NCBI GenBank assembly: GCA_022799355.1
Contig: JAAWOG010000040.1
Span: 1 to 34,512, forward strand
Direction of reading: 5' to 3'
DNA: 34,512 nucleotides
From: Lachnospiraceae bacterium
GTDB taxonomy: Bacteria; Bacillota; Clostridia; Lachnospirales; Lachnospiraceae
This document shows positions 8,243 through 15,362 of the stretch, piece by piece (the first letter of the stretch is position 1; every line of letters starts with the position of its first letter). The notes under the pieces are model-generated. The model was given only the letters and a program-made list of their open reading frames with translations, did no database searches and was not told the DNA's origin. The position numbers and the translations under genes are program-made.

Positions 8243-8368
8243 GGGCAAAGGCATGAACTGACAGTGCGGTTTTCAGAAGATGGCGGCTTTCGGTATTTGG
8301 GAAACAAAATTCCGGATGATGGGATTTCAAATATACCGGAATATCAATACGGGATTGTCAGAGAGTGA
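8243..8368 (+). pseudogene. 3' remnant of a third paralog of the envelope-protein family
   Basis: An open segment after an in-frame stop at 8240-8242 reads GQRHELTVRFSEDGGFRYLG, then NKIPDDG, ending at TGA 8366-8368. It matches the C-terminal blocks of the two preceding proteins: TVIRPFSEGSFQYVSNEI in the first and IVVRPFPDGTFRYLSNTI in the second. There is no start, and the upstream part is missing or frame-shifted. The cluster therefore once held at least three family members, and this copy is decayed. Confidence 0.55.
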
Positions 8369-8412
8369 TTATGGATATCGCTTAACGTTGAAAGAAGAAG
8401 GGATATGGGGCA

Positions 8413-9093
8413 ATGAAAACAATAATAAAATTTGTATTAGGCTTTGTGGCTGCCATTTTTATTATAATCTTTGATGGGAGAAAAGAGGCAAAACAGTTAA
8501 CGGATAGGGAAGAACGTGCAGAAGTGGGGGATGAGGATGAAATTCAAGAAATAAATCCGCAGACAATTTATGCAGGTGAATCAGAAAGTCAGGAAGATAT
8601 GGAACCGGATGAGAATGATGCAGATTCGGAGGATGATAGTGGTTCAATAGAATATATAAATAAGTATATGATACCGGAGCAATCGTTTGATGTTACGTTA
8701 GATGACTGGGGAGAAGTTACCTTTGTATCCTGTAAGCCGACTTATGATGTCGAGCATGAGTATGCTTCATTTTTCCTGCTTAGGGATGAACAGATATTAT
8801 ATAGATTTCCTTATCGTTATGAAGATAATACCATGGGGCATGAGGGTTCTTTTGCCAGAGTTGGCGCAGTTGCTTTTCGGGATATCAATGATGATGGGAA
8901 AAGCGACATAATTGTCATAGTATATTATTATTCCGGAGCAGGTCCGACCGGTATGGTTCCCCGTCCGGATATCAGAATATTTATAGCTGAGGAAAATGAA
9001 TTTTATCTTGCAGAAGATATGGCAGCAGATATTGAACAGCATATATTGGAAAAAGACATGACTATCGAAACTATTGAATTATGGGCGAGATAA
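8413..9093 (+). CDS. Membrane-anchored acidic protein with FG-GAP-like domain
   Basis: The 226-residue product has one N-terminal hydrophobic segment (FVLGFVAAIFIIIF), then a strongly acidic linker of about 45 residues. It ends in a globular domain with AFRDINDDGKSDIIVIVYYY, a D-x-N-D-D-G-x-S-D loop of the FG-GAP/VCBS type. The start ATG 8413 has an AGAAGGG about 12 bases upstream, a moderate match. It follows the paralog remnant and ends just before a terminator hairpin, so it is probably the last gene of the envelope operon. Its fold class resembles the added domain of the 6335-8224 product, which suggests a common theme. No enzymatic motif is seen. Confidence 0.75.
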   Translation: MKTIIKFVLGFVAAIFIIIFDGRKEAKQLTDREERAEVGDEDEIQEINPQTIYAGESESQEDMEPDENDADSEDDSGSIEYINKYMIPEQSFDVTLDDWGEVTFVSCKPTYDVEHEYASFFLLRDEQILYRFPYRYEDNTMGHEGSFARVGAVAFRDINDDGKSDIIVIVYYYSGAGPTGMVPRPDIRIFIAEENEFYLAEDMAADIEQHILEKDMTIETIELWAR

Positions 9094-9149
9094 TGCTCCT
9101 TTTTAAGTAACTGCATTTTACATGGGCTGCTTAAATGAGAGCATTTTTG
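9092..9149. terminator. Bidirectional terminator between convergent operons
   Basis: AATGCTC (9092-9098) pairs with GAGCATT (9139-9145), and TTTAAG/CTTAAA extends the stem inside. TTTTT follows on the plus strand (9144-9148). It lies between the plus-strand envelope operon and minus-strand blaR1, so it probably ends the envelope transcript. Use on the minus strand is less clear. Confidence 0.55.
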
Positions 9150-9180
9150 TGTGCCGGAGAGCATCCATTTTCCTCGTTAT

Positions 9181-11010
9181 TTACCATATACCCATATAGG
9201 ACAGGACGGAGAGAGAGATTTCCGATGCTTTACTGCCTGTGGCATTTTCTGCGGCTTGGATGTTGGCGGCAAAAAAGTATGTGTTTCCGGCAGTTTCAAG
9301 GAAACCCACAAACCAGCCATTTACGTCTTGACCATTTACACGTCCGGTTCCGGTTTTTCCGTAAAAGTTTTTGCCTTCCGATGAAAAATTTTCTGATGAA
9401 GAAAGGCAGATGGAATTTTTAACGGCATTTATATTTTCCGGGGCAAAATCAAATTGATTATTGTGCAGGGCGGTTAAAAGTTCCACCTGTTCTACCGGAG
9501 AGATTTTTAGCGTCCCCTGCATCCAGTAGGAGGAAAGATTTGTATTTACAATCTCATTCCCATATCCGATTTTTCGGATATAATCCTGAATGGCAGACGA
9601 GCCGATCCGCTTATCTATCTCCTCGAAATACCAGTTGACGGAGGACTGCATGGCAGAAGATAAATCCTGATTTCCGTTCCATTCTTCAAATGGGTAGTCT
9701 GTTTTGTCCCATGCCATGAAAGAATTATCCGGCGCAATCACGCCTTCTTCCAGTCCAAACAGCGCATCATAGATTTTGTAAGTAGAATTTGGGGCTGTCC
9801 GCAAAGTGGCTTGCTCCATGTCATAGACCTTCCATGTATCGCCGTTTAAATCATATAGTACAAAGCTGCCCTCATATCCACTGAACCAGGCAGACAGGTC
9901 AATCGTGGAAACCTTGTCAGAGGGAATATTCCACTGATACCGGCTCTGCCCGGCGGCATAGGTGGAGAGCATTGGGGCAAGCCCGGAAAGTATAATGCTG
10001 ATTGTGACAAAAGCAGTAAGTCCTTTTAATTTTCTGAGGACAGAAGGCTTTTTATAAGAGGAGATATTAACAATTCTTTGCTGCATCTGCTTCATGCTTT
10101 TGCTGATGCCGACAGCATTGCCTTCGGAAACAAAAGCAAGGGGGAAAGGCGTAAGTGAAACTTTCTCCGCAAAATTGATAAGGGTATTTCCGTAATCTTC
10201 ATAATCGCTTTCATCGAGCAGGTTCAGGACGGATGTATCACAGGCAACCTCCCGCTCATTCCGCATTTCTTTCAGTGCATACCGGACACAGGGGTTACAC
10301 CAGTAGAGTATGCCGAAAAAACTCATAAAGAAACCGGCCAGTGCGTCTTTGTGTTTGTAATGTTGTAATTCGTGCAACAGCATATACCGCATATCCGCAG
10401 CATTAAAATCCGATATGAGGTGGATGGGAAGATAAATGCGGGGATTGAATAATCCTGCGATAACGGGGGATTTCAGGAAGGCGGTGCTGTAAATGGGAAT
10501 CTTTCTTTTTATGTTCATTTCCCTTAAACAGTTATGATATAAAATGCGGACGGTCTCATTCTGCAGGGGAAGCGCGGACTTTTTTATGGCGTTTATCCGG
10601 GATACGGATTTTATTACCAGTAAAATCATAGCCGGAATGCCAACCAGCCATATCCCACACAAAATCAGTCCGATAATGGAGGGGGTTTTCCTGCTGACGG
10701 AAAGTGCAAAATCATTCATCTGATGTACGGCGCCGGACGTATTTGGATTCAGGATGCCTTCCGCAATCGCCTCCCTGCTTGAGGGCGCCGCATTTTTCCA
10801 TGCGTCGAGCAATGCGAGAACCTGCGTAAAAGAAGCCAAACGAAAGGGAACAAAGGGGACTGCGAGAATCCCAAGCAGCAAAAACCATAGATTGAACTGC
10901 ATCCGGCTGGTTAAACAATTTTTAAATGCCCGCTTTACGAGAATAAGAAAACCTATGATGATACAAATGAAAATATTACACAGGAAAAAGCGTATTCCAA
11001 ATTCTGCCAT
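9181..11010 (-). CDS. blaR1: BlaR1/MecR1-type membrane sensor-transducer metalloprotease
   Basis: The 609-residue protein has an N-terminal membrane region with several spans and a cytosolic M56 protease motif HELQH (213-217) followed by NEREVACD. A last span near 332-352 leads to an extracellular class D penicillin-binding domain. That domain keeps all active-site motifs: STYK (Ser409, Lys412), SVN (457-459) and KTG (552-554). In the known pathway a beta-lactam acylates the serine and the protease then relieves BlaI repression. The start ATG 11,010 follows AGGCAGGGG. It lies 56 bases downstream of blaI in one operon. No beta-lactamase is in the window, so the sensor probably serves other targets, most plausibly the convergent envelope operon. 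Confidence 0.93.
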   Translation of the reverse strand: MAEFGIRFFLCNIFICIIIGFLILVKRAFKNCLTSRMQFNLWFLLLGILAVPFVPFRLASFTQVLALLDAWKNAAPSSREAIAEGILNPNTSGAVHQMNDFALSVSRKTPSIIGLILCGIWLVGIPAMILLVIKSVSRINAIKKSALPLQNETVRILYHNCLREMNIKRKIPIYSTAFLKSPVIAGLFNPRIYLPIHLISDFNAADMRYMLLHELQHYKHKDALAGFFMSFFGILYWCNPCVRYALKEMRNEREVACDTSVLNLLDESDYEDYGNTLINFAEKVSLTPFPLAFVSEGNAVGISKSMKQMQQRIVNISSYKKPSVLRKLKGLTAFVTISIILSGLAPMLSTYAAGQSRYQWNIPSDKVSTIDLSAWFSGYEGSFVLYDLNGDTWKVYDMEQATLRTAPNSTYKIYDALFGLEEGVIAPDNSFMAWDKTDYPFEEWNGNQDLSSAMQSSVNWYFEEIDKRIGSSAIQDYIRKIGYGNEIVNTNLSSYWMQGTLKISPVEQVELLTALHNNQFDFAPENINAVKNSICLSSSENFSSEGKNFYGKTGTGRVNGQDVNGWFVGFLETAGNTYFFAANIQAAENATGSKASEISLSVLSYMGIW

Positions 11011-11066
11011 AGTAATACCCCTGCCTTTCTATAAACCTGCAAATTTGCAACACAGGAACAAATTTT

Positions 11067-11456
11067 TCAATTTCCCCCTTTGTCTTTTGAACCTTTTGCG
11101 AGAAGGGAACGGAGCGTGGAAATTTCTGATTCGGAGAGTCTGTCATCTTCGATATAGGCAGAAAGCATTGCCGTAATATTTCCGTCATAATACCGTTCAA
11201 GAAAAGAATGGCTTTCCTGACCGATATATTCTTTTTCTTCTATCAAAGGCGTGTAAACGAAAACCCTGCTCTGTTTTTCATAGGAAAGAGCCCCTTTGGT
11301 TACAAGCCGCTTGATTAAGGTCTGTATTGTCTTGGGACTCCATTTTGTAGTCCGTGTTAATTTTTCGGTGATTTCATTGGTATTGATCGGTGCGTGTTTC
11401 CATATGACTTTCATCACTTCAAATTCGGCTTCGGAAATTTGCGGCAATGGTTTCAT
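11067..11456 (-). CDS. blaI: BlaI/MecI-family transcriptional repressor
   Basis: The 129-residue protein is typical in length for the family. The N-terminal winged helix (ISEAEFEVMKVIWKHAP, NTNEITEKL, WSPKTIQTLIKRLVTKGAL) is followed by a helical dimerisation tail. It binds TTAC/GTAA dyads as a dimer and is inactivated by proteolysis triggered by BlaR1 (family knowledge). The start ATG 11,456 has GGAGGGG eight bases upstream. Its own promoter overlaps the operator at 11,472-11,503, which indicates autoregulation. The same operator sequence occurs in front of the lipoprotein operon 6.5 kb away. Confidence 0.93.
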   Translation of the reverse strand: MKPLPQISEAEFEVMKVIWKHAPINTNEITEKLTRTTKWSPKTIQTLIKRLVTKGALSYEKQSRVFVYTPLIEEKEYIGQESHSFLERYYDGNITAMLSAYIEDDRLSESEISTLRSLLAKGSKDKGGN

Positions 11457-11471
11457 CTGTAATCCCCTCCT

Positions 11472-11523
11472 TAAATCTTACAATTGTAGTATACATTGTA
11501 ATGTGAAAATAGGAAAATGTCAA
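11472..11523 (-). promoter_or_regulatory. blaI-blaR1 promoter with overlapping BlaI operator
   Basis: On the minus strand TTGACA (plus-strand 11,518-11,523) and TACAAT (11,495-11,500) are 17 bases apart, a near-consensus promoter. Two dyads cover the -10 box and start region: TTACAATTGTA (11,478-11,488) and TACATTGTA (11,492-11,500). This is the standard autoregulatory layout of bla operons. The site also lies upstream of the divergent gene at 11,617, which it could influence. Confidence 0.75.
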
Positions 11524-11616
11524 TTGCCCGTATTATACGGAACGGGCATCGTGTACCATGAAATGCAGAAATTTTTGTTGGAATTGGGGAAAGGTTTTTT
11601 GTTTGGAGGAATGATC

Positions 11617-12096
11617 ATGTTCGATGAAAGCTTATACGATACACCCGGATTTTGCCGTCATGGCTTAAGTATAGATTTGGTCAATAAAAAACAGATTTTG
11701 TTTGTCCCCGTACTGCAAATTAAATGTATTTCAGAGGCAGCCGCTATTTACGATTATCCAATGGACGCGGAGGAAATCGGGAGAATTGTGTTCCGTTTTT
11801 TTGAGCAAATGAAGCAGCGGAATTTAACGCTCCATACGCCCTGTAAAAAATACTGGCTTATGCCCAGGGGGATTCGGAGCTTCAAAAAATATGTAGAAGC
11901 TACTTTTTCTGTTGAACTTAGTTGGGATGGGGATGTTTTTAGTGTCTGTCGCTGGCTTCCGGCGCCTGACCGCGGTTTTGAACCGGAACCCTCCGGTGAG
12001 GATCTCACCATAAGCAACTCCGTTTCGGCAAAGGAACTGGGGGAGTTTATTCAGCTGCAATTCGATTACATTGAGAAGAAGCGTCAGGGTTTGTAA
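11617..12096 (+). CDS. Unrecognised small protein divergent from blaI
   Basis: The 159-residue product has no signal peptide or membrane span. It begins MFDESLYDTPGFCRHGLS, is mixed alpha/beta in look, and ends with an amphipathic helix (SAKELGEFIQLQFDYIEKK). I do not recognise it. I chose ATG 11,617 because GGAGGA (11,604-11,609) sits seven bases upstream; ATG 11,611 is too close, and in-frame ATG 11,563 lacks a ribosome binding site. A hairpin, TGCCCGT/ACGGGCA (11,525-11,548), lies in the leader. It shares its upstream region with blaI and the operator dyads, so it may belong to the same regulon. A strong hairpin terminator follows at 12,129. Confidence 0.6.
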   Translation: MFDESLYDTPGFCRHGLSIDLVNKKQILFVPVLQIKCISEAAAIYDYPMDAEEIGRIVFRFFEQMKQRNLTLHTPCKKYWLMPRGIRSFKKYVEATFSVELSWDGDVFSVCRWLPAPDRGFEPEPSGEDLTISNSVSAKELGEFIQLQFDYIEKKRQGL

Positions 12097-12128
12097 ATTT
12101 CAGTTTATCGGTCCAATAAAAGTCTAAA

Positions 12129-12171
12129 ACAGGGCGGCGAAATAGAGGTGTTTACTATTTCGCCGCCCTGT
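12129..12171. terminator. Strong 17-bp perfect stem-loop terminator
   Basis: ACAGGGCGGCGAAATAG (12,129-12,145) and its exact complement (12,155-12,171) flank a 9-nt loop. It ends the plus-strand gene stopping at 12,096. On the minus strand the stem is followed by GTTTTAGACTTTTATT, a better T-tract, which suggests that a minus-strand gene also ended here. It marks the change from AT-rich accessory DNA to GC-richer core DNA. The rest of 12,172-12,453 holds no gene I can support. Confidence 0.7.
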
Positions 12172-12453
12172 CTGTTACCGTGCCATATCCTGTGTCCCGC
12201 GGAGATAATCTTTCGCCGCCGTAATCAAGCATTCGTTTACCACGATTCCCGGTGTGCGATGCCTTACACTTCTACCTTTCTTATTCTCTGCATATATATG
12301 TAATACACAGAGACAAATTCTGCCGTATCGACGTGAAAACGGATTTTGCATAAAAAGTCCGGGGGCGCAAATCCGGCGGGAGGAAAGACCGAAAGGATTT
12401 CGGAGAAAGGGCAGTGGTGCCGTGCGGGACATGGCGCCCAAAGGAGGAAAGGC

Positions 12454-13080
12454 ATGATGGATAAAGTAATTGAAAACAACCAGGTAACAGTGATGGGAAA
12501 GATCGTGAGCGGATTTCTTTTCAGTCATGAGATCTACGGCGAGGGATTTTACATGATGGACGTGGAGGTGGAGCGGCTGTCGGATTCCACGGATATCATT
12601 CCGGTGATGGTATCAGACCGTCTGATCGATGTAACCCAGGACTACACAGGTGTGAACGTCTGCATTGGCGGACAGTTCAGATCCTACAACAGGCACGAGG
12701 AAAAGAAAAATAAACTGGTGCTGTCCGTATTTGCAAGAGAAATTGATTTTATCGAGGAAATGGAGGAGAATGCCAAGACGAACCAGATCTTTCTGGACGG
12801 ATTTATCTGCAAGGAGCCGATCTACAGAAAGACGCCTCTTGGCAGGGAGATCGCGGATCTGCTTCTTGCGGTGAACAGGCCCTATGGAAAGTCCGACTAT
12901 ATTCCCTGTATCTGCTGGGGCAGGAACGCCCGGTTTGCCAGTACCTTCCAGGTGGGAGACAGATGCATGATCTGGGGGCGCATCCAGAGCCGGGAGTATA
13001 TGAAAAAGATCACGGAGGAAGAACTGGAAAAGAGGGTGGCATACGAGGTCTCCGTCAGCAAGCTGGAAACAGGGGAATAA
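12454..13080 (+). CDS. Single-stranded DNA-binding (SSB-like) protein with two OB folds
   Basis: The 208-residue protein appears to contain two consecutive OB-fold units. The C-terminal one (about 108-200) carries clear SSB signatures: IFLDGFICKEPIYRKTPLG, ADLLLAVNRPYGKSDYIPC, CWGRNARFASTFQVGD and a GRIQSREY strand. The N-terminal unit (about 5-105) has a weaker version (NNQVTVMGKIVSGFLFSHE, later VCIGGQFRSYN). It lacks the acidic C-terminal tip that replicative SSB uses to recruit partners, so an accessory role in DNA binding is more likely. The start is ATG 12,454 behind AAAGGAGG; ATG 12,457 is equally possible. It is a single-gene unit upstream of the dapA leader. Confidence 0.78.
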   Translation: MMDKVIENNQVTVMGKIVSGFLFSHEIYGEGFYMMDVEVERLSDSTDIIPVMVSDRLIDVTQDYTGVNVCIGGQFRSYNRHEEKKNKLVLSVFAREIDFIEEMEENAKTNQIFLDGFICKEPIYRKTPLGREIADLLLAVNRPYGKSDYIPCICWGRNARFASTFQVGDRCMIWGRIQSREYMKKITEEELEKRVAYEVSVSKLETGE

Positions 13081-13133
13081 ATCCCGGTGTTAACAGAATT
13101 ACTTTTTATTGAAAATTGTTCCGTGCAGATACA

Positions 13134-13162
13134 TTGACACTGCATTCAGAAAATGATATATT
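13134..13162 (+). promoter_or_regulatory. Promoter of the lysine riboswitch-dapA transcript
   Basis: TTGACA (13,134-13,139) and TATATT (13,157-13,162) are 17 bases apart, a near-consensus housekeeping promoter. Transcription would begin near 13,169, immediately before the riboswitch P1 stem. Confidence 0.75.
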
Positions 13163-13170
13163 GTTGTATA

Positions 13171-13329
13171 GATAGAGGTTGCGCCTGTTATCAGTAATCC
13201 GTCTGATGTGGCAGTCACAGGGGAGGGCGGATAAAAGGAACCGGCGCCGAAGGGGTGTTTTACTGCAGGGCATTTCCTGGGCATGTATTTAAGAGGTACA
13301 TGACTGTCATCGGCAGATGGGGCGCTATC
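13171..13329 (+). promoter_or_regulatory. Lysine riboswitch (L box) controlling dapA
   Basis: The segment contains the conserved L-box blocks in order: GATAGAGGTTGCGCC, AGTAATCC, GGGAGGGCGGATAAAAGGAA, CGGCGCCGAAGG, and TGACTGTCAT. GATAG (13,171-13,175) closes P1 with CTATC (13,325-13,329). Lysine binding stabilises the aptamer and favours the terminator just downstream, lowering dapA expression when lysine is plentiful. Recognition is by sequence pattern, and the promoter and terminator are correctly placed around it. Confidence 0.9.
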
Positions 13330-13346
13330 GTTACGAAGTCTATTTG

Positions 13347-13373
13347 GCGGCTCATGTTGCATGGGCCGTTTTC
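13347..13373 (+). terminator. Riboswitch expression-platform terminator
   Basis: CGGCTCATG (13,348-13,356) pairs with CATGGGCCG (13,360-13,368) through a 3-nt loop and one G-U pair, followed by TTTTC. It sits 18 bases after the aptamer and about 90 bases before dapA, as expected for transcriptional attenuation. Confidence 0.75.
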
Positions 13374-13460
13374 TGTATACATACTGTGTGGGAAGGTGCG
13401 GAGAAGCAAAAGGGGCCCATCGATATCATCATTATACTATTATAAGAACGGAGGAGCATT

Positions 13461-14351
13461 ATGTCAGTATTTACAGGAGCAGGCGTGGCAATCGTCACAC
13501 CATTTCATGAGGATTACAGTATCAATTTTGAGGCGTTTGCGGAACTGATCGAATATCAGATTGCAAATTCCACGGATGCCATTATCGTGATGGGCACCAC
13601 GGGAGAATCGGCGACAACGTCTATCGAGGAGCATATCGAGGCAATCCGGTTCTGCGTAAAGACGGTAAATAAAAGAGTGCCGGTCGTTGCGGGAACGGGC
13701 TCAAACGCTACGGATACGGCGATCCATCTCTCCAAAGAGGCGGAGAAGTGCGGCGCCGACGGGCTGCTGGTGGTTTCTCCCTACTATAATAAGGCGACAC
13801 AGAACGGATTGTTTCACCATTTCAAGGCAATAGCGGACAGCGTAAAGCTTCCGATCATTCTCTACAATGTACCCAGCAGGACCGGCTGTAATATCCTGCC
13901 GGAGACGGTGGTGAGACTCTGCAGGGAGGTGGAAAATATCGTCGGTGTAAAAGAAGCCAGCGGCAATATTTCCCAGATTGCAAAATTGTTCTCTTTAGCG
14001 GACGGATGTGTGGATGTTTATTCGGGCAATGATGACCAGATCGTACCGCTTCTTTCGCTGGGCGGCAAGGGCGTTATCTCGGTACTGTCCAACGTGGCGC
14101 CGAAGCAGACACATGATATCTGCCAGCTTTATTTTGACGGGAAAACAGCGGAGAGCGCGGCGCTGCAGATCAAGGCGATCCCTCTGGTGGACGCGCTGTT
14201 TTGTGAGGTAAATCCGATCCCGGTGAAAAAGGGCGTGGCGCTGCTGGGCATTGCGGCGGGACCTCTTCGGATGCCCCTTTCCGAGATCGAGCCGGCGCAC
14301 GAGGAGAAACTGAGAAGAGCGATGATTGATTTCGGCTGCGAACTGAAATAG
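13461..14351 (+). CDS. dapA: 4-hydroxy-tetrahydrodipicolinate synthase
   Basis: This cytosolic enzyme condenses pyruvate with aspartate semialdehyde, the first committed step to diaminopimelate (cell wall) and lysine. The 296-residue length is standard. Key sites are visible: GTTGES (45-50) for the pyruvate carboxylate, Tyr135 in LYNVPSRTG, and the Schiff-base Lys164 in GVKEASGN. The start ATG 13,461 follows ACGGAGGAG. The gene is under a lysine riboswitch with its own promoter and is followed 91 bases later by dapB, so the two probably share a transcript. Nothing is missing or unusual. Confidence 0.97.
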   Translation: MSVFTGAGVAIVTPFHEDYSINFEAFAELIEYQIANSTDAIIVMGTTGESATTSIEEHIEAIRFCVKTVNKRVPVVAGTGSNATDTAIHLSKEAEKCGADGLLVVSPYYNKATQNGLFHHFKAIADSVKLPIILYNVPSRTGCNILPETVVRLCREVENIVGVKEASGNISQIAKLFSLADGCVDVYSGNDDQIVPLLSLGGKGVISVLSNVAPKQTHDICQLYFDGKTAESAALQIKAIPLVDALFCEVNPIPVKKGVALLGIAAGPLRMPLSEIEPAHEEKLRRAMIDFGCELK

Positions 14352-14442
14352 CGTGGCGATGGCAATCGGCGTAACGGTGGGGCTTAAGGGCTGAACCGGA
14401 TTGAAATACCCGCTGATGCGGGTGAATGGGAGAGCGGAGCAT

Positions 14443-15207
14443 ATGATAAAAGTGATTTTACATGGCTGCAACGGCAAGATGGGGCAGATGGTCACGGAAC
14501 TTTGCAGTCAGGAGGAAGATGTCAAAATTGTGGCAGGTATCGATGCGGTTCATCACGGCGCGGGGGAATATCCGGTATACAGGGACATTTTTTACTGTAA
14601 TATCGCGGCGGATGTGGTGATCGATTTTTCCAATGCGGCGGCGGTAGACCGTCTGCTGGATTATTGTGTGGAAAAAAAGGTTCCCTGTGTGTTGTGTACG
14701 ACGGGATTGGCGGAGGAACAGCTTGACAGGGTGAGAGAAGCGTCAAAGAAGACGGCGCTGCTGCGCTCCGCCAATATGACGCTGGGCGTGAATCTGTTGA
14801 TGAAGGTGCTGAAGGAGGCGGTGGCGGCGCTTGCGCCGGCGGGCTTTGACGTGGAGATCGTGGAGAAGCACCACAACCAGAAAGTGGACGCGCCGAGCGG
14901 CACGGCGATCGCTCTGGCGGATGTGATGAACGAGGAGATGGGCGGTGCTTATGAGTATGTCTATGACAGAAGCTGGGTGAGGCAGAAGAGGGACAAGAAG
15001 GAACTTGGAATCTCCGCTGTCCGCGGCGGTACGATCGTGGGAGACCACGATGTGATCTTTGCGGGGGCGGATGAGGTCATCACTTTCTCCCACAGAGCCT
15101 ATTCAAAGGGCGTTTTCGCCAAAGGAGCCATCCAGGCGGCAAAGTTTATAGCAGGAAAACCCGCAGGACTATACACAATGTCAGACGTAATCGAAAATCG
15201 AGAATAG
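14443..15207 (+). CDS. dapB: 4-hydroxy-tetrahydrodipicolinate reductase
   Basis: This enzyme reduces the DapA product to tetrahydrodipicolinate with NAD(P)H. The 254-residue product has the dinucleotide-binding GCNGKMG (8-14) and the catalytic signature EKHHNQKVDAPSGTA (141-155), with His143/His144 and Lys147. The start ATG 14,443 follows GAGAGCGGAG; in-frame codons upstream lack a ribosome binding site. The 91-base gap after dapA holds a small hairpin (ACCCGC/GCGGGT) but no strong terminator, which fits co-transcription under the lysine riboswitch. A pair of direct repeats follows the gene. Confidence 0.96.
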   Translation: MIKVILHGCNGKMGQMVTELCSQEEDVKIVAGIDAVHHGAGEYPVYRDIFYCNIAADVVIDFSNAAAVDRLLDYCVEKKVPCVLCTTGLAEEQLDRVREASKKTALLRSANMTLGVNLLMKVLKEAVAALAPAGFDVEIVEKHHNQKVDAPSGTAIALADVMNEEMGGAYEYVYDRSWVRQKRDKKELGISAVRGGTIVGDHDVIFAGADEVITFSHRAYSKGVFAKGAIQAAKFIAGKPAGLYTMSDVIENRE

Positions 15208-15216
15208 AGAATAGAT

Positions 15217-15316
15217 GAGCCATAAGGCGAATCTATTCGATACGGTGCAATTTGCGCAGCAAATCGCAGCGGTTCCCGAAAAGAGCCGTAAGGCGAATCT
15301 ATTCGATACGGTGCAA
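15217..15316. repeat. Two 34-bp direct repeats between dapB and fbp
   Basis: Copy 1 (15,217-15,250) and copy 2 (15,283-15,316) match at 33 of 34 positions and are separated by 32 bases. Each contains the small palindrome CGAATCTATTCG. They fill most of the gap between dapB and fbp. They may belong to an intergenic repeat family, or be a duplicated regulatory site for fbp. Confidence 0.75.
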
Positions 15317-15362
15317 GAAAGAGAAGCTGTAGATTCCGCATAAACGAAAGATGGGAGAATTT

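Noticed and set aside
9181-11456. Beta-lactam resistance locus with a beta-lactamase
   Set aside because: The class D-like motifs belong to the sensor domain of BlaR1, which carries membrane spans and HELQH. No separate beta-lactamase is in the window.
12175-12528. Minus-strand frame ending RGTQDMAR before the strong terminator
   Set aside because: The last 30 residues look protein-like, but the upstream part is antisense to the SSB-like gene and has no good start. I kept it as a finding only.
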